A DNA stretch of 64,000 bases, taken from assembly GCA_963663635.2 (NCBI GenBank), contig CAXXMY010000011.1:248001-312000 (forward strand), given 5' to 3'. A program made the translations under genes and the position numbers. Positions 16,833 to 25,614 of this stretch are shown here, one piece after another (the first letter of the stretch is position 1; every line of letters begins with the position of its first letter). The notes under the pieces are model-generated. The model was not told the DNA's origin. It was given only the letters and a program-made list of their open reading frames with translations, and searched no databases. The DNA comes from Poriferisodalis sp963663635 (lineage in GTDB: Bacteria > Actinomycetota > Acidimicrobiia > Acidimicrobiales > Poriferisodalaceae).

Positions 16833-17612
16833 GTGAGCTCTACCGGTGTCCCGGGTGCCGAACCTCGACCGTTCCAGGGCTTGTTCACGGAGTTGCCAGC
16901 GAACTACCTGGCGTCACTCGAGGACTACCACCGGCTGGCATTTGCGGTGCTCGGCGAAGCCAGGCGCGTCGCGACGGATCGATTCGGTCTCCGCAGCCTG
17001 GCCGAAGGGTTCGGAACGCCGCTGTTCGAGGTGCAGATGGCTCGAGCGGGGGAGATGGAGTGCCGCGTGTGGATAGCCGGCGATCAGCTCTTCGCGGACG
17101 AGGCCGGTATCAAGCGCAACACTCACATCACGACACTGCGAGCGGCAGCGTCGTTCGTCGGGATTGAGCCGGGCACCCAAGCGCGTGAGCACGACAGTCC
17201 GGAGTTGGGCGACATGGACCGATGGCTGTCGGTGAGCCCCGAGATGGGAGACCATCTGGCGGCGTGGTTCCGGCTCGGCAAGGCGGTGCTGGAGGAGCTG
17301 AGCACAGCCCCAGGCGCAGCCGGCGCCGACGAAGTGCAGCTGTGGCCCGGGCACTACGACATCGCCACGTCCATCGGCGATGCCGATGCCGGCACCCGCG
17401 CCACGTACGGCCTGTCGCCAGGAGATGCCACCCACCCGCATCCTTACGTGTACGTCGGACCGTGGGCAGATGTGGACCGCTCGGATCCGTACTGGGACGA
17501 CGCGGCCTTCGGGGGTGCCTCGCTGCAGTACAGCCAGATCATCTCCGCAGCGGATCCTGCCGCCGCGGTCCTCGACTTCCTGTTTGCCGGGTTCGAGCGC
17601 GTCAGCACGTGA
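16833..17612 (+). CDS. Conserved hypothetical protein (about 259 aa)
   Basis: Start GTG 16833 (SSTGVPGAEPRPFQG), chosen over an upstream in-frame start because the intervening sequence is arginine-rich and unlike protein. Contains LASLEDYHRLAFAVLGEARR, FGTPLFEVQMARAGEM, VQLWPGHYDIATSIGD, YGLSPGDATHPHPYVYVGPW and a closing LDFLFAGFERV. The HYD and HPHPYVYV blocks look like conserved core residues of an actinobacterial family whose role I cannot name. No membrane segments or known catalytic motif. It sits between the GWTDGLP gene and the UGSC selenoprotein gene on the same strand, so a shared pathway is possible. Confidence 0.75.
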   Translation: MSSTGVPGAEPRPFQGLFTELPANYLASLEDYHRLAFAVLGEARRVATDRFGLRSLAEGFGTPLFEVQMARAGEMECRVWIAGDQLFADEAGIKRNTHITTLRAAASFVGIEPGTQAREHDSPELGDMDRWLSVSPEMGDHLAAWFRLGKAVLEELSTAPGAAGADEVQLWPGHYDIATSIGDADAGTRATYGLSPGDATHPHPYVYVGPWADVDRSDPYWDDAAFGGASLQYSQIISAADPAAAVLDFLFAGFERVST

Positions 17613-17790
17613 ACTGGCGGCACGCCGCCGGACCCATTTGCCGTACCGCTTGCCGCACCACTGACCGCACCACTGCCCACGTCGCCGCCCGCTCGGCTAC
17701 GCGGCCGTGGCAGCATGTGTGCAACCAAGCGCTTGCGTCGTGCCAGATCGTGCCGCCGCCGGCGCACCGATACAGCGCGGGGAGGCTGTC

Positions 17791-18309
17791 GTGGAATTGC
17801 TGAATCCGACGCACGAGCAGGACGCCGCCGGCTTCGCGCCGCCGACCCGGCTGGCCACCTTGGCAGGCACGACTGTCGGTGTGATCTCCAACGGCAAGGA
17901 GAACACCCGCCCGTTCTTCGACCACGTCGAACGGCTGCTGCGCGACCGCCACGGGGTGGCAAAGGTCATCCGCCGCACGAAGTCGAACTACAGCGCGCCC
18001 GCGCAGCATGAGCTGCTGGCCGAGGCAATGGGCTGGGATGCCGTGCTGGCCGGGGTCGGCGACTGAGGCAGCTGTTCGTCGTGCAGTCTGCACGACGCCG
18101 TTGCCGCCGAGCGGGCCGGGGTGCCCGCAGTCAGCGTGATGACCAGTGCCTTCGCCGATGCGGCCGAGCTGATGGCTCGCGTGCAGGGCGTGCCGAAGCA
18201 CCCCTTCACGGTGATCGAGCATCCCATCGCCAGCGCCGACGATGCGGGGCTGGCTGCCCGTGCCGAAACGGCTGTTGCACAGGCCGTCGAGGTTCTCCTC
18301 GCCCAGTAG
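17791..18309 (+). CDS. UGSC-family selenoprotein (in-frame TGA = selenocysteine, codon 92)
   Basis: 172-residue product read through an in-frame TGA at 18064-18066. Start GTG 17791 has GGGGAGG upstream. The N-terminal half contains RLATLAGTTVGVISNGKENT and LAEAMGWDAVLAGVGD. The frame then reads Sec-GSCSSCSLHDAVAAERAG and continues without interruption to the TAG at 18307 (VPAVSVMTSAFADAAELM...). The Sec-Gly-Ser-Cys tetrad is the defining motif of the UGSC (seleno)protein family, first noticed in marine metagenomes; members with Cys in place of Sec exist. A Sec/Cys redox pair at the active site is implied, but the reaction is unknown. A perfect hairpin 12 bases after the TGA fits a bacterial SECIS element. 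Conventional gene calling would split this gene or truncate it at residue 91. SelA, SelB, SelD and tRNA-Sec are expected elsewhere in the genome. Confidence 0.9.
18078..18096 (+). promoter_or_regulatory. Candidate bacterial SECIS element
   Basis: GTCGTGCA (18078-18085), loop GTC, TGCACGAC (18089-18096): a perfect 8-bp stem. The apical loop begins 20 nt after the TGA and its first base is G. Established descriptions of bacterial SECIS elements place the apical loop about 16-37 nt downstream of UGA with a G among the first two loop bases; both conditions are met. Confidence 0.8.
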
Positions 18310-18372
18310 CGTCACTCCGCAAATGCTTTCGCTCCGTTCTGCGGAGCGCGCACATCACCGGAGCAGACGACC

Positions 18373-18840
18373 ATGGTGCAACCAATTCCCGCCGACTATC
18401 CCCGCATCTCGGTTGGGCTGAGCGTGGACGGCGCGGCTGACGCGATCGCCTTCTACACCGACGTGCTGGGCATGACCGAACGCATGCGCATTCCGATGGG
18501 GGACAAGATCGGCCATGCCGAGCTCACACTCGGCGATTCGCTCATCATGCTGGCCGACGAGTTCCCCGAAATGGGGTTCGACTCGCCCAAGAAACTTGGC
18601 GGCACGCCCGTCAACATGAGCGTGTACGTCGAGGACGTCGAGGCAACGTTCGCCGCTGCGGTGGCCGCAGGGGCAACCGAAGTACGACCTGTCGTCGATC
18701 AGTTCTACGGGGACCGCTCCGGCATGATCGAGGATCCGTGGGGTCATCGATGGAACATCGCAACCCACGTCGAAGATATCGATCCTGATGAGATGGCTCG
18801 TCGCTCCGCAGCCGCGATGGCAGAGATGTCAGGAGACTGA
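18373..18840 (+). CDS. VOC-family protein (glyoxalase/bleomycin-resistance fold, PhnB-like)
   Basis: 155 residues. Paired beta-alpha-beta-beta-beta units are visible: ISVGLSVDGAADAIAFYTDVLGMTE at the N-terminus and VNMSVYVEDVEATFAAAVAAGATE in the second half, followed by RSGMIEDPWGHRWNIATH. In VOC proteins the H and E residues of such segments form the metal site. The DPWGHRW ending is typical of PhnB-like members. Substrate unknown. It starts 63 bp after the selenoprotein gene and could belong to the same transcription unit, though a small CTCCG/CGGAG hairpin lies between. Confidence 0.9.
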   Translation: MVQPIPADYPRISVGLSVDGAADAIAFYTDVLGMTERMRIPMGDKIGHAELTLGDSLIMLADEFPEMGFDSPKKLGGTPVNMSVYVEDVEATFAAAVAAGATEVRPVVDQFYGDRSGMIEDPWGHRWNIATHVEDIDPDEMARRSAAAMAEMSGD

Positions 18841-18891
18841 CAGCTCTGAGCCGGTGCCGTTCCTCGGTTCTGCCTGACGCCCCGAACTACT

Positions 18892-20304
18892 TCACGGCAC
18901 CTTTTGCACGGTGCCCTCTGCGCGTCTTCCGACAAGCGCCACCGGTACGGCCGAGACGGCGAAGAGCAACGCAGCGATTGCCAGTGCCACCGGCACGGAC
19001 ACCGTTTGCGCCACAGTGCCCAGCGCCAGACCGACCGCCACCTCTCCTACTGCTTGGGATTGGCCGACGAACGAGACGACGGTGGCGCGCACTGACGACT
19101 CGGCATGACGGTTCGCCATCGCTTCTGTGAGCGCGTACGCCGTCTCGCCGGCGACATCGAGGACAGCCCAGCCGATGAGAGCAACGGCGAACCACGGACT
19201 CAGCGCCAATGCCAGGGCGCCTGCGCCGGCAACGACCAAGAATCGTGCCAGCAGCATCGCGTCTCGCCGGGCGCGTCGCTGGTCGGTCTGCGAGCGCTCC
19301 AGGCGCCGGTGGAGCCACGTCATCATCGGGATCGCCAGCGCAGACATCACGAACCAGGCTGCGCCGAAGAACAGCACCGCCTCTCGACCATCAAGCCCAG
19401 GGAGGCCTAGATCGAACAGCCGCAGGGCGGAAAGTCGGTCGTTGGCCTCCCATGCCCCGGCGGCGATGGCTGCGGAGCAGGTCACTGCCAGCAGCGATGG
19501 ATTGCGGCGGACGAGGCGTGCGCCCCGCTTCCACAATGTGACCGCGTCCACCCAAGCGCTGGTGCGCTGAATCCTGGAGGTGCCGCCCCCATGACCGCGG
19601 CGGCGAGGCGACTCGAAGCCAGCTTCGGGCATCGTGATGGCCAGATAGACAGCCGCTGCGACTGTCAGCATGCCCATCGCAGCCATCGACCCCCGGACCG
19701 ACCAAGCGCCCATTGCTGTGGCCGCGGCCAATCCGGCCATGACGCCCACTGAGCGCCAGATGGCATGCCGCACGATGAGCTGGTCGGTTGTCCGGTCGGG
19801 CCAGTCGCCGTAGCCGCCGCCGTCTGAGTCATTGCCGCCAGCTACCGGCGGATTTTGCTGGGCCTTTGGAGCAGCAACGGGTGGTAGTGCCCCGGTCCGG
19901 TGGGTGCGGGCCGCGAGCGCCAGCTCATCGGTCATCCAGGCCGTGGCGGCACCGCTCTGCAACGTCCAGCCGATACCCCACAGCACCTGCCAGACCATGA
20001 GGACGCCGAACAGGTCCGTCACCGGGCCCAGCGCCATCGCCGTGCCCATCACGACGTAGGCGGCCACGACTGAGTACTTGCGGCTGTAGAGGTCAGCGAT
20101 CACGCCGGTCGGTGTCTCGGCCACGAGAATCGTCAGCACAAGCGCGGTACCCAGCACGGCGAGCCGGAATGGGGACAGCCGAAGATCGACAACCCACCAC
20201 ACCATCGCCGGCAGGCCCCACGCGAAGGCCAGGCCTTGCACGCCACCCGTCAGCAGGAACAGCCGATCCGGCCGATGTCGCACGACGCGGCAGCATACGA
20301 ACAC
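18892..20304 (-). CDS. MFS transporter
   Basis: 470 residues with about 12 hydrophobic segments, beginning RLFLLTGGVQGLAFAWGLPAMVWW. The segment GVIADLYSRKYSVV resembles the MFS loop 2-3 motif (GxxaDrxgRk). A polar, low-complexity central loop (KAQQNPPVAGGNDSDGGG, around residues 145-170) is followed by the second half. The cargo is unknown; the closest look-alikes are drug/multidrug MFS permeases. The start is GTG at 20304, with an in-frame GTG seven codons later. Divergent from the helicase fusion gene with a 73-bp shared upstream region. Confidence 0.85.
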   Translation of the reverse strand: MFVCCRVVRHRPDRLFLLTGGVQGLAFAWGLPAMVWWVVDLRLSPFRLAVLGTALVLTILVAETPTGVIADLYSRKYSVVAAYVVMGTAMALGPVTDLFGVLMVWQVLWGIGWTLQSGAATAWMTDELALAARTHRTGALPPVAAPKAQQNPPVAGGNDSDGGGYGDWPDRTTDQLIVRHAIWRSVGVMAGLAAATAMGAWSVRGSMAAMGMLTVAAAVYLAITMPEAGFESPRRRGHGGGTSRIQRTSAWVDAVTLWKRGARLVRRNPSLLAVTCSAAIAAGAWEANDRLSALRLFDLGLPGLDGREAVLFFGAAWFVMSALAIPMMTWLHRRLERSQTDQRRARRDAMLLARFLVVAGAGALALALSPWFAVALIGWAVLDVAGETAYALTEAMANRHAESSVRATVVSFVGQSQAVGEVAVGLALGTVAQTVSVPVALAIAALLFAVSAVPVALVGRRAEGTVQKVP

Positions 20305-20377
20305 CCTGCCAACCTCAATGCGCCTCGGTTACGTCGTCTAGTTTCCGTTCCGCTTGTCAGCGAGCGAAACGTGGGCG

Positions 20378-23300
20378 ATGCGCGAATACGTAGTGTTCGA
20401 TCTGGAGGCGAACGCGGACCGATCGGATCCGCCGGCGCATGAGATCATCGAGATTGGAGCTGTGCTGGTCGTCGATGGCGCCGAAGTGAGCCAGTTCGAG
20501 ACGCTGGTTCAGCCAACCCGCCCGCTTCGCCTGCACACACGACAGCTCACTGGGCTGACCGACGATGAGCTGGCGCAAGCTCCGACGCTTGGCGAGGCGC
20601 TGCGTCAATTCGCTGCATTTGCAGGCGACCGGCCGCTCATGGCGCACAACGGTTTCGGCTACGACTACCCGTTGCTGGACGCGGCAGCAGAGCAGGCTGA
20701 CTTGCCCACGATCGGAGTCCGGCGACTTGACACATTGGAATTGGCACATGTGGCCTTTCCACGAGCCGGCCAGGAAATTGTCCGCAACGTCGACGGCAGC
20801 TCCCCGCCAAAGGGCCGCAACCTCGATGACCTCGCTCAGTGCTTGGCGGGCCAAGCGCCCCGCGATATCCATCGGGCGCTCGGCGATGCCCGCTTGCTGG
20901 CGGCGGTTGTGCCGCATCTGCTGTCGATGCTTGACGCGGACGACGCGGCGCGTGGCCTCCAGCGCTGGGTCTTAAGAACAGCGGGTCATCCGTGGTCAGA
21001 GTTCTTGACCTCGATCGGCCAGCTGGCCGACCTGTCAGATGTTGTGCCTGACGCTCGTTTGCCTGAACCCGAACCTGGATCGGGTCCCTTCGAGCCCGAG
21101 CGCGCTGCGGCGATGCTGGACGAGGGCGGTGTACTCATGTCCCCCGGCCGGCGGCCTCGGCCCCAGCAAGTGCAGATGGCTCGGCGGGTCTCCGAAGCCC
21201 TGTGCTCCGGCGCGCGTCAGCTCATCGAGGCCCCTACCGGCACGGGCAAGACGCTCGCCTATCTGGTGCCGGCCATCGAGCACGCCCGCGCCACCGGTCG
21301 TGCTGTGGCGGTCGCGCCCCACTCGAAGGTTCTCCAGGACCAGATCATGGTGACCTTGGAAGGCCTGCAGGAAGAACTAGCGCCGTTCTCGGCGGTGCTC
21401 GTGAAGGGGCGCAGCAACTACCTCAGCCTGGATGCTCTTGCGGGAGAGCTCGACGCGCTTGCCGAGCACGATTCAGCGAGCGCCGATCCAGACCGGGGCA
21501 TGGCATTGGCCGTCATTTGTGGCTGGGTGTCGCAGACGCCGACGGGGGACTGGGACGATTTACGGACCTGGACGCTCAACGGCCCACGTGAGGCCATGGC
21601 GGGTCTGCGTCTAGTGCTGTCCGCCGTGGACGATCCCGGTCCAGCACGTACGCCTGTCGATCGACTCGAATTCCATCGCCGAGCCCGAGATGGGCTGCGC
21701 CGTTGCCATATCGCGGTACTGAACCACGCATTGGTGATCAGCGACGAGGAATGGCTGGATCACACGAAGCTGCTGGTGCTCGATGAGGCGCACAACTTGG
21801 AGGACGCTGCCACCGACGCTCAGTCCCAGGAAGTCAGCGCCTCGGAATTGGTTCGTCTGTGCGACGCGCTCGATGACCCCGTCCGACGACGTGGGACCGT
21901 GTACCGGCTTGCCCGCGCAACCGGCTGGTCACTCGCGCACGAGCACTTGGACGCGCTTCGACGCGCGGTCGCGGCGTTGCGCGATCAAGTCGCTGCATTC
22001 GGCGAGCCGGCAGTGCGATACCTGCGCCTTCGCACGGCCGCAAGTCCCGACGACACCTACCCCGTCGCCCGTCGACTGCGCGCGGGAATCGACACCGCGC
22101 ATCCCGACTACTACCCGGTGCTTCGCGAGGGCCGGGGACTGGCGGAGGCGCTGCGCGGCATCGCTGGCGCGTTGAACGACATCAACCTCCCCGAAAGGCT
22201 GCAAGGCCTTTACCGCCGTGAACGACTTGAACGGGAGATGCGCCGGCTCGGACGACTCGCCCGATCCTCGGCCAGGACTGTTCGCCAAGTGGTGCATGCA
22301 GACGAGAGCGGCGAAACGCAAACCGATGACGAGGCCGCGGCGGCCAGCACCCCTCGCGGCGTTGCCATCGGCAGCCCCGAGTCCGAGAAGTGGATTGCGA
22401 TCGCCGAGATCGCTTTCGCGAAAGACGCGTGGACATGGACGCTGCGGCGTTCGCCGATCTCGGTCGCCGGGCGACTGCGGGCGTTGTGGGGCGGGCTGGA
22501 TGCGGCGGTGCTGACGTCGGCGACGCTCGCTGTGCGAGGCAGCTTCGATCACATCATCGGTTCGTTGGGGCTCGGCGCCGTTCACACCCAGGTGCTGCCG
22601 AGCCCGTTCGAGCATCTCGCTGCAAACCATCTCATGGTGCTCACCGACTACCTGCCCGCGCCTCGCGCCCGGCTGATCGACGAGTTCACGCACGCTGCTG
22701 CCCGGGAAATCGGTCGCTTGCTGTTGCTGAGCGACGGACGGGGCCTCGTGCTCTCGACCGCCCGTGATCGCATGGAACGCACACGCGACCACCTGCGGCC
22801 GGTGCTCGAATCACACGGCATCCCCTTGCTCGCCCAAGGCGATGCGCCGGCACCCGAACTTGTCGAGCGGATGCGGTTGGAGAAGGCCACGAGCCTTCTG
22901 GCGCTGCGGTCGTTCTGGGAAGGCGTGGACATTCCCGGCGAGGCGCTCAGCCTGCTCATCTTGGAGAAGGTGCCGTTCGACTCCCCGGCGGACCCGATCG
23001 CCGGCGCTCGCATGGCGGCGCTGGAGGACCGCGGCAAGGACCCATTCGCCGACTACGCCGTGCCACGCGCGGCGCTGAGATTCGCGCAGGGTGCAGGCCG
23101 CTTGATCCGGACTGCGCAGGACCGCGGCGTCACGGTGGTGCTCGACAATCGTCTGTGCCGGGCCACGGCTTACCGGGACCAGTTGCTGGGCACGCTGCCC
23201 GGCCCGCCGACGCAGGTGCGGGCCCGCTGGCCTGAAGAGGCCTACCGCTTGATCGCCGGCCACCTCGGCGATGTGGCTTTCGATGACGCAAAGCGCGCTG

Positions 23301-25576
23301 CGCTGTCGGCGGTGCCGAGCGCCGACCCGTGGGAACAGCTCGAGGCGTTGCGCCTGACGCCCGAACAGGCGCGCGATCCCCGTGCGGTCGCCGCCCGATT
23401 GGAACAGGTGCGGGAGCGGTTCGGCTTTGAGCGTTGGCGGCCGGGCCAGCACGAGACCATGACCCGTTTCATCGCTGGCGAGGATGTGCTCGCGGTGCTG
23501 CCGACGGGTTCGGGCAAGAGCATCACGTTTCAGGTACCGGCGCTGCTGCTCGAAGGGATCACGCTGGTGATCTCCCCGCTGGTGGCTCTCATGAACGACC
23601 AGGTCGGCAACCTGCGTGGCCGCGGCATCACGCGGGCGGCGGCGATTCACAGCGGCGTCGGCCAAAGCGAATGGCGCGACGTGCTGCGGGGCGCACAGCG
23701 GGGCGACTACAGCCTGCTCTACGTCAGTCCAGAACGACTGTGGTTGCAGGAGTTCGTCGAAGCGCTGACGGCCATCGGTGTGGCACGCATCGCGGTTGAC
23801 GAGGCCCACTGCATCTCCCAATGGGGCCATTCGTTCCGACCGCCCTATGCGCGCATTCCCGCCGCACTGAAGCGGATCACCGAAGCGGCGCAAGCGCGCA
23901 AAGATGAGCGACGTCCGCCGATCCTGGCGGTCACGGCCACAGCGAACGAGCAAGTACGAGACGACATCGCGAGCCTGTTGGAGTTGGCCGTCGACGAGCC
24001 GATCGTGCTGTCGCCGGACCGGCCGGAGATCCGCTACTACACCGAGCGATGCGAGAACCGCCGCGACCGGGACGTGCGAGTGGCGCAGATCGTCGATGCC
24101 CATCGGTCGCAGGCGGCGATCGTCTACGTGCCGACACGGCGCGATGCCGTGGGCGTGGCTGGATTGCTGCAAGCGGCCGGCCACCTCGCGCGGCACTACC
24201 ACGGTGCAATGGAACTAGCCGCCCGCCAGCACGTCGAGGACCTGTTTCGCCACGGCGAGATCGACATCGTCGTTGCCACGAAGGCCTTCGGCATGGGCAT
24301 CGACAAGCCCGACATCTCGCTCATTGTCCACTTGGAGATGCCTGCCACGATTGAGGAATACGTGCAGGAAACCGGTCGAGCGGCCCGGGGCGCGGGACAG
24401 CTTGGCATGCCACAGGCCGGTACCGCGGTGCTGCTCACCATGCCGCGTGATTGCTCGATCCACAGCCGGTTCGTTCAAAGTGCCGCGCCGGAGAGCTCCC
24501 AGGTGCGACGTCTGTGGGAGCGGTTGCGACCCGGCATCACGGCCTACGACCCGAACGAGATCGTCTCGAGTAACGATGACAGCGATGGCGCTGATGTTGA
24601 GGCCGCACTGGCGGTGCACTACCTGGATGAGGCGGGAGCGCTGATCCGTCGCCCAGACACGGCGTGGCGCGGACGCGTCACGCTGCTGGAGGATTCGCGC
24701 CAACGACTCACCGAGCTCGCTGTCGGGACGCATGGCGAAGCGTGGGCTGGCTTGGTGGCCCGTAGCGACCGCCTGATGGAGCAGGCCGAAGCTGCCGATG
24801 GTTTCTACGAAGCCGAGGCGTGGTCACAGGCGCTGGGCCGCAGCGCACCCGACATCGCCGCTGATCTCTTGGACTTGCAGCGCAATGACGTCGTCGGATT
24901 CAGCGTGTGGCGTTACGCATGGCTGCTCGAACGCCTCGAATTTCAGCCCGACTGGACCTCGATCGAGGAACTCGCACATCGGCGACGCGACGAGGTCGCT
25001 GCAAAGTCCCAACAGGCGAAGCGTTTCGCTCACGAGAAGAACAGCTGTCGAGTTGCCGCCATGCTCGACTACCTCGACGCTGCCGAAGCCGGTGGACATT
25101 CCGTCCCGACCGAGGAGTCCCAGACCGGTTGCGGTCGTTGCGACCATTGCGTCGAGCTTCCACGACCCTGGGCGGGCAGTCATCTCACCGAAGCCGGGCT
25201 CCAGCGGGCGCTGCCGGTCCGCCGCATCGCGCTCAGCTTGCTCGACGATGTTGACGGGCGTGACTTCTCGCGCCGCAACATCGAACGGACGCTTGCCGGG
25301 GATGTGTTCGGCAGCGTCACGCAGCCACGTCCGGGCCGCACTCGGCAAGATTCGCTCGCCCAAAGTTCCGGCAATGCACATGGGCGAAGACCCGTCCCGA
25401 AGGGCCTCGCTCAGCATCCAACCGTTGGCCGCTTGGCGTTCGTCGGTCGCGCCGGCGTCAGCAAGATCATCGACCAGCTTGTGGAGGAGGGCCTCGTTGA
25501 GCTCGTGTCAAGCGAGCTTGAGGGCACCGCGTACGACCAGCTCACGATCACCGACGCGGGCCGAGGGTTCCTGTAG
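20378..25576 (+). CDS. DnaQ-like exonuclease / DinG helicase / RecQ helicase triple fusion
   Basis: 1,732 residues from ATG 20378; an upstream TTG at 20354 is less likely. Residues about 1-190 are a DEDD 3'-5' exonuclease: FDLEAN, AHNGFGYDYPLLD, HRALGDARL. Residues about 240-960 are a DinG/XPD-like helicase: Walker A APTGTGKT (about 284), LDEAHNLED (about 468), and a motif VI block FAQGAGRLIRT. Residues about 1000-1730 are RecQ: PTGSGKS (about 1041), VDEAHCISQWGHSFR (about 1140), ATKAFGMGIDKPD, QETGRAARG, then zinc cysteines (SCR and TGCGRCDHC, about 1556-1591) and a winged-helix end. In the DinG part only two cysteines lie between Walker A and DEAH, so the canonical four-cysteine iron-sulfur cluster appears absent, as in Gram-positive exonuclease-fused DinG. 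Role inferred: DNA unwinding and degradation in repair or defence. The SF1 helicase gene follows after 38 bp. Confidence 0.93.
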   Translation: MREYVVFDLEANADRSDPPAHEIIEIGAVLVVDGAEVSQFETLVQPTRPLRLHTRQLTGLTDDELAQAPTLGEALRQFAAFAGDRPLMAHNGFGYDYPLLDAAAEQADLPTIGVRRLDTLELAHVAFPRAGQEIVRNVDGSSPPKGRNLDDLAQCLAGQAPRDIHRALGDARLLAAVVPHLLSMLDADDAARGLQRWVLRTAGHPWSEFLTSIGQLADLSDVVPDARLPEPEPGSGPFEPERAAAMLDEGGVLMSPGRRPRPQQVQMARRVSEALCSGARQLIEAPTGTGKTLAYLVPAIEHARATGRAVAVAPHSKVLQDQIMVTLEGLQEELAPFSAVLVKGRSNYLSLDALAGELDALAEHDSASADPDRGMALAVICGWVSQTPTGDWDDLRTWTLNGPREAMAGLRLVLSAVDDPGPARTPVDRLEFHRRARDGLRRCHIAVLNHALVISDEEWLDHTKLLVLDEAHNLEDAATDAQSQEVSASELVRLCDALDDPVRRRGTVYRLARATGWSLAHEHLDALRRAVAALRDQVAAFGEPAVRYLRLRTAASPDDTYPVARRLRAGIDTAHPDYYPVLREGRGLAEALRGIAGALNDINLPERLQGLYRRERLEREMRRLGRLARSSARTVRQVVHADESGETQTDDEAAAASTPRGVAIGSPESEKWIAIAEIAFAKDAWTWTLRRSPISVAGRLRALWGGLDAAVLTSATLAVRGSFDHIIGSLGLGAVHTQVLPSPFEHLAANHLMVLTDYLPAPRARLIDEFTHAAAREIGRLLLLSDGRGLVLSTARDRMERTRDHLRPVLESHGIPLLAQGDAPAPELVERMRLEKATSLLALRSFWEGVDIPGEALSLLILEKVPFDSPADPIAGARMAALEDRGKDPFADYAVPRAALRFAQGAGRLIRTAQDRGVTVVLDNRLCRATAYRDQLLGTLPGPPTQVRARWPEEAYRLIAGHLGDVAFDDAKRAALSAVPSADPWEQLEALRLTPEQARDPRAVAARLEQVRERFGFERWRPGQHETMTRFIAGEDVLAVLPTGSGKSITFQVPALLLEGITLVISPLVALMNDQVGNLRGRGITRAAAIHSGVGQSEWRDVLRGAQRGDYSLLYVSPERLWLQEFVEALTAIGVARIAVDEAHCISQWGHSFRPPYARIPAALKRITEAAQARKDERRPPILAVTATANEQVRDDIASLLELAVDEPIVLSPDRPEIRYYTERCENRRDRDVRVAQIVDAHRSQAAIVYVPTRRDAVGVAGLLQAAGHLARHYHGAMELAARQHVEDLFRHGEIDIVVATKAFGMGIDKPDISLIVHLEMPATIEEYVQETGRAARGAGQLGMPQAGTAVLLTMPRDCSIHSRFVQSAAPESSQVRRLWERLRPGITAYDPNEIVSSNDDSDGADVEAALAVHYLDEAGALIRRPDTAWRGRVTLLEDSRQRLTELAVGTHGEAWAGLVARSDRLMEQAEAADGFYEAEAWSQALGRSAPDIAADLLDLQRNDVVGFSVWRYAWLLERLEFQPDWTSIEELAHRRRDEVAAKSQQAKRFAHEKNSCRVAAMLDYLDAAEAGGHSVPTEESQTGCGRCDHCVELPRPWAGSHLTEAGLQRALPVRRIALSLLDDVDGRDFSRRNIERTLAGDVFGSVTQPRPGRTRQDSLAQSSGNAHGRRPVPKGLAQHPTVGRLAFVGRAGVSKIIDQLVEEGLVELVSSELEGTAYDQLTITDAGRGFL

Positions 25577-25614
25577 GTTGATAACAGTCGAGACCTCTAA
25601 CGTGATCAGCTGTC

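Noticed and set aside
18121..18309. Separate short gene after the TGA in the selenoprotein region
   Set aside because: The frame is continuous with the upstream part through TGA, with the UGSC motif and a SECIS-like hairpin; a separate gene would have no ribosome site.
22811..24202. 463-codon minus-strand open frame inside the helicase fusion
   Set aside because: Antisense shadow of the RecQ/DinG coding region, with no protein-family motifs.
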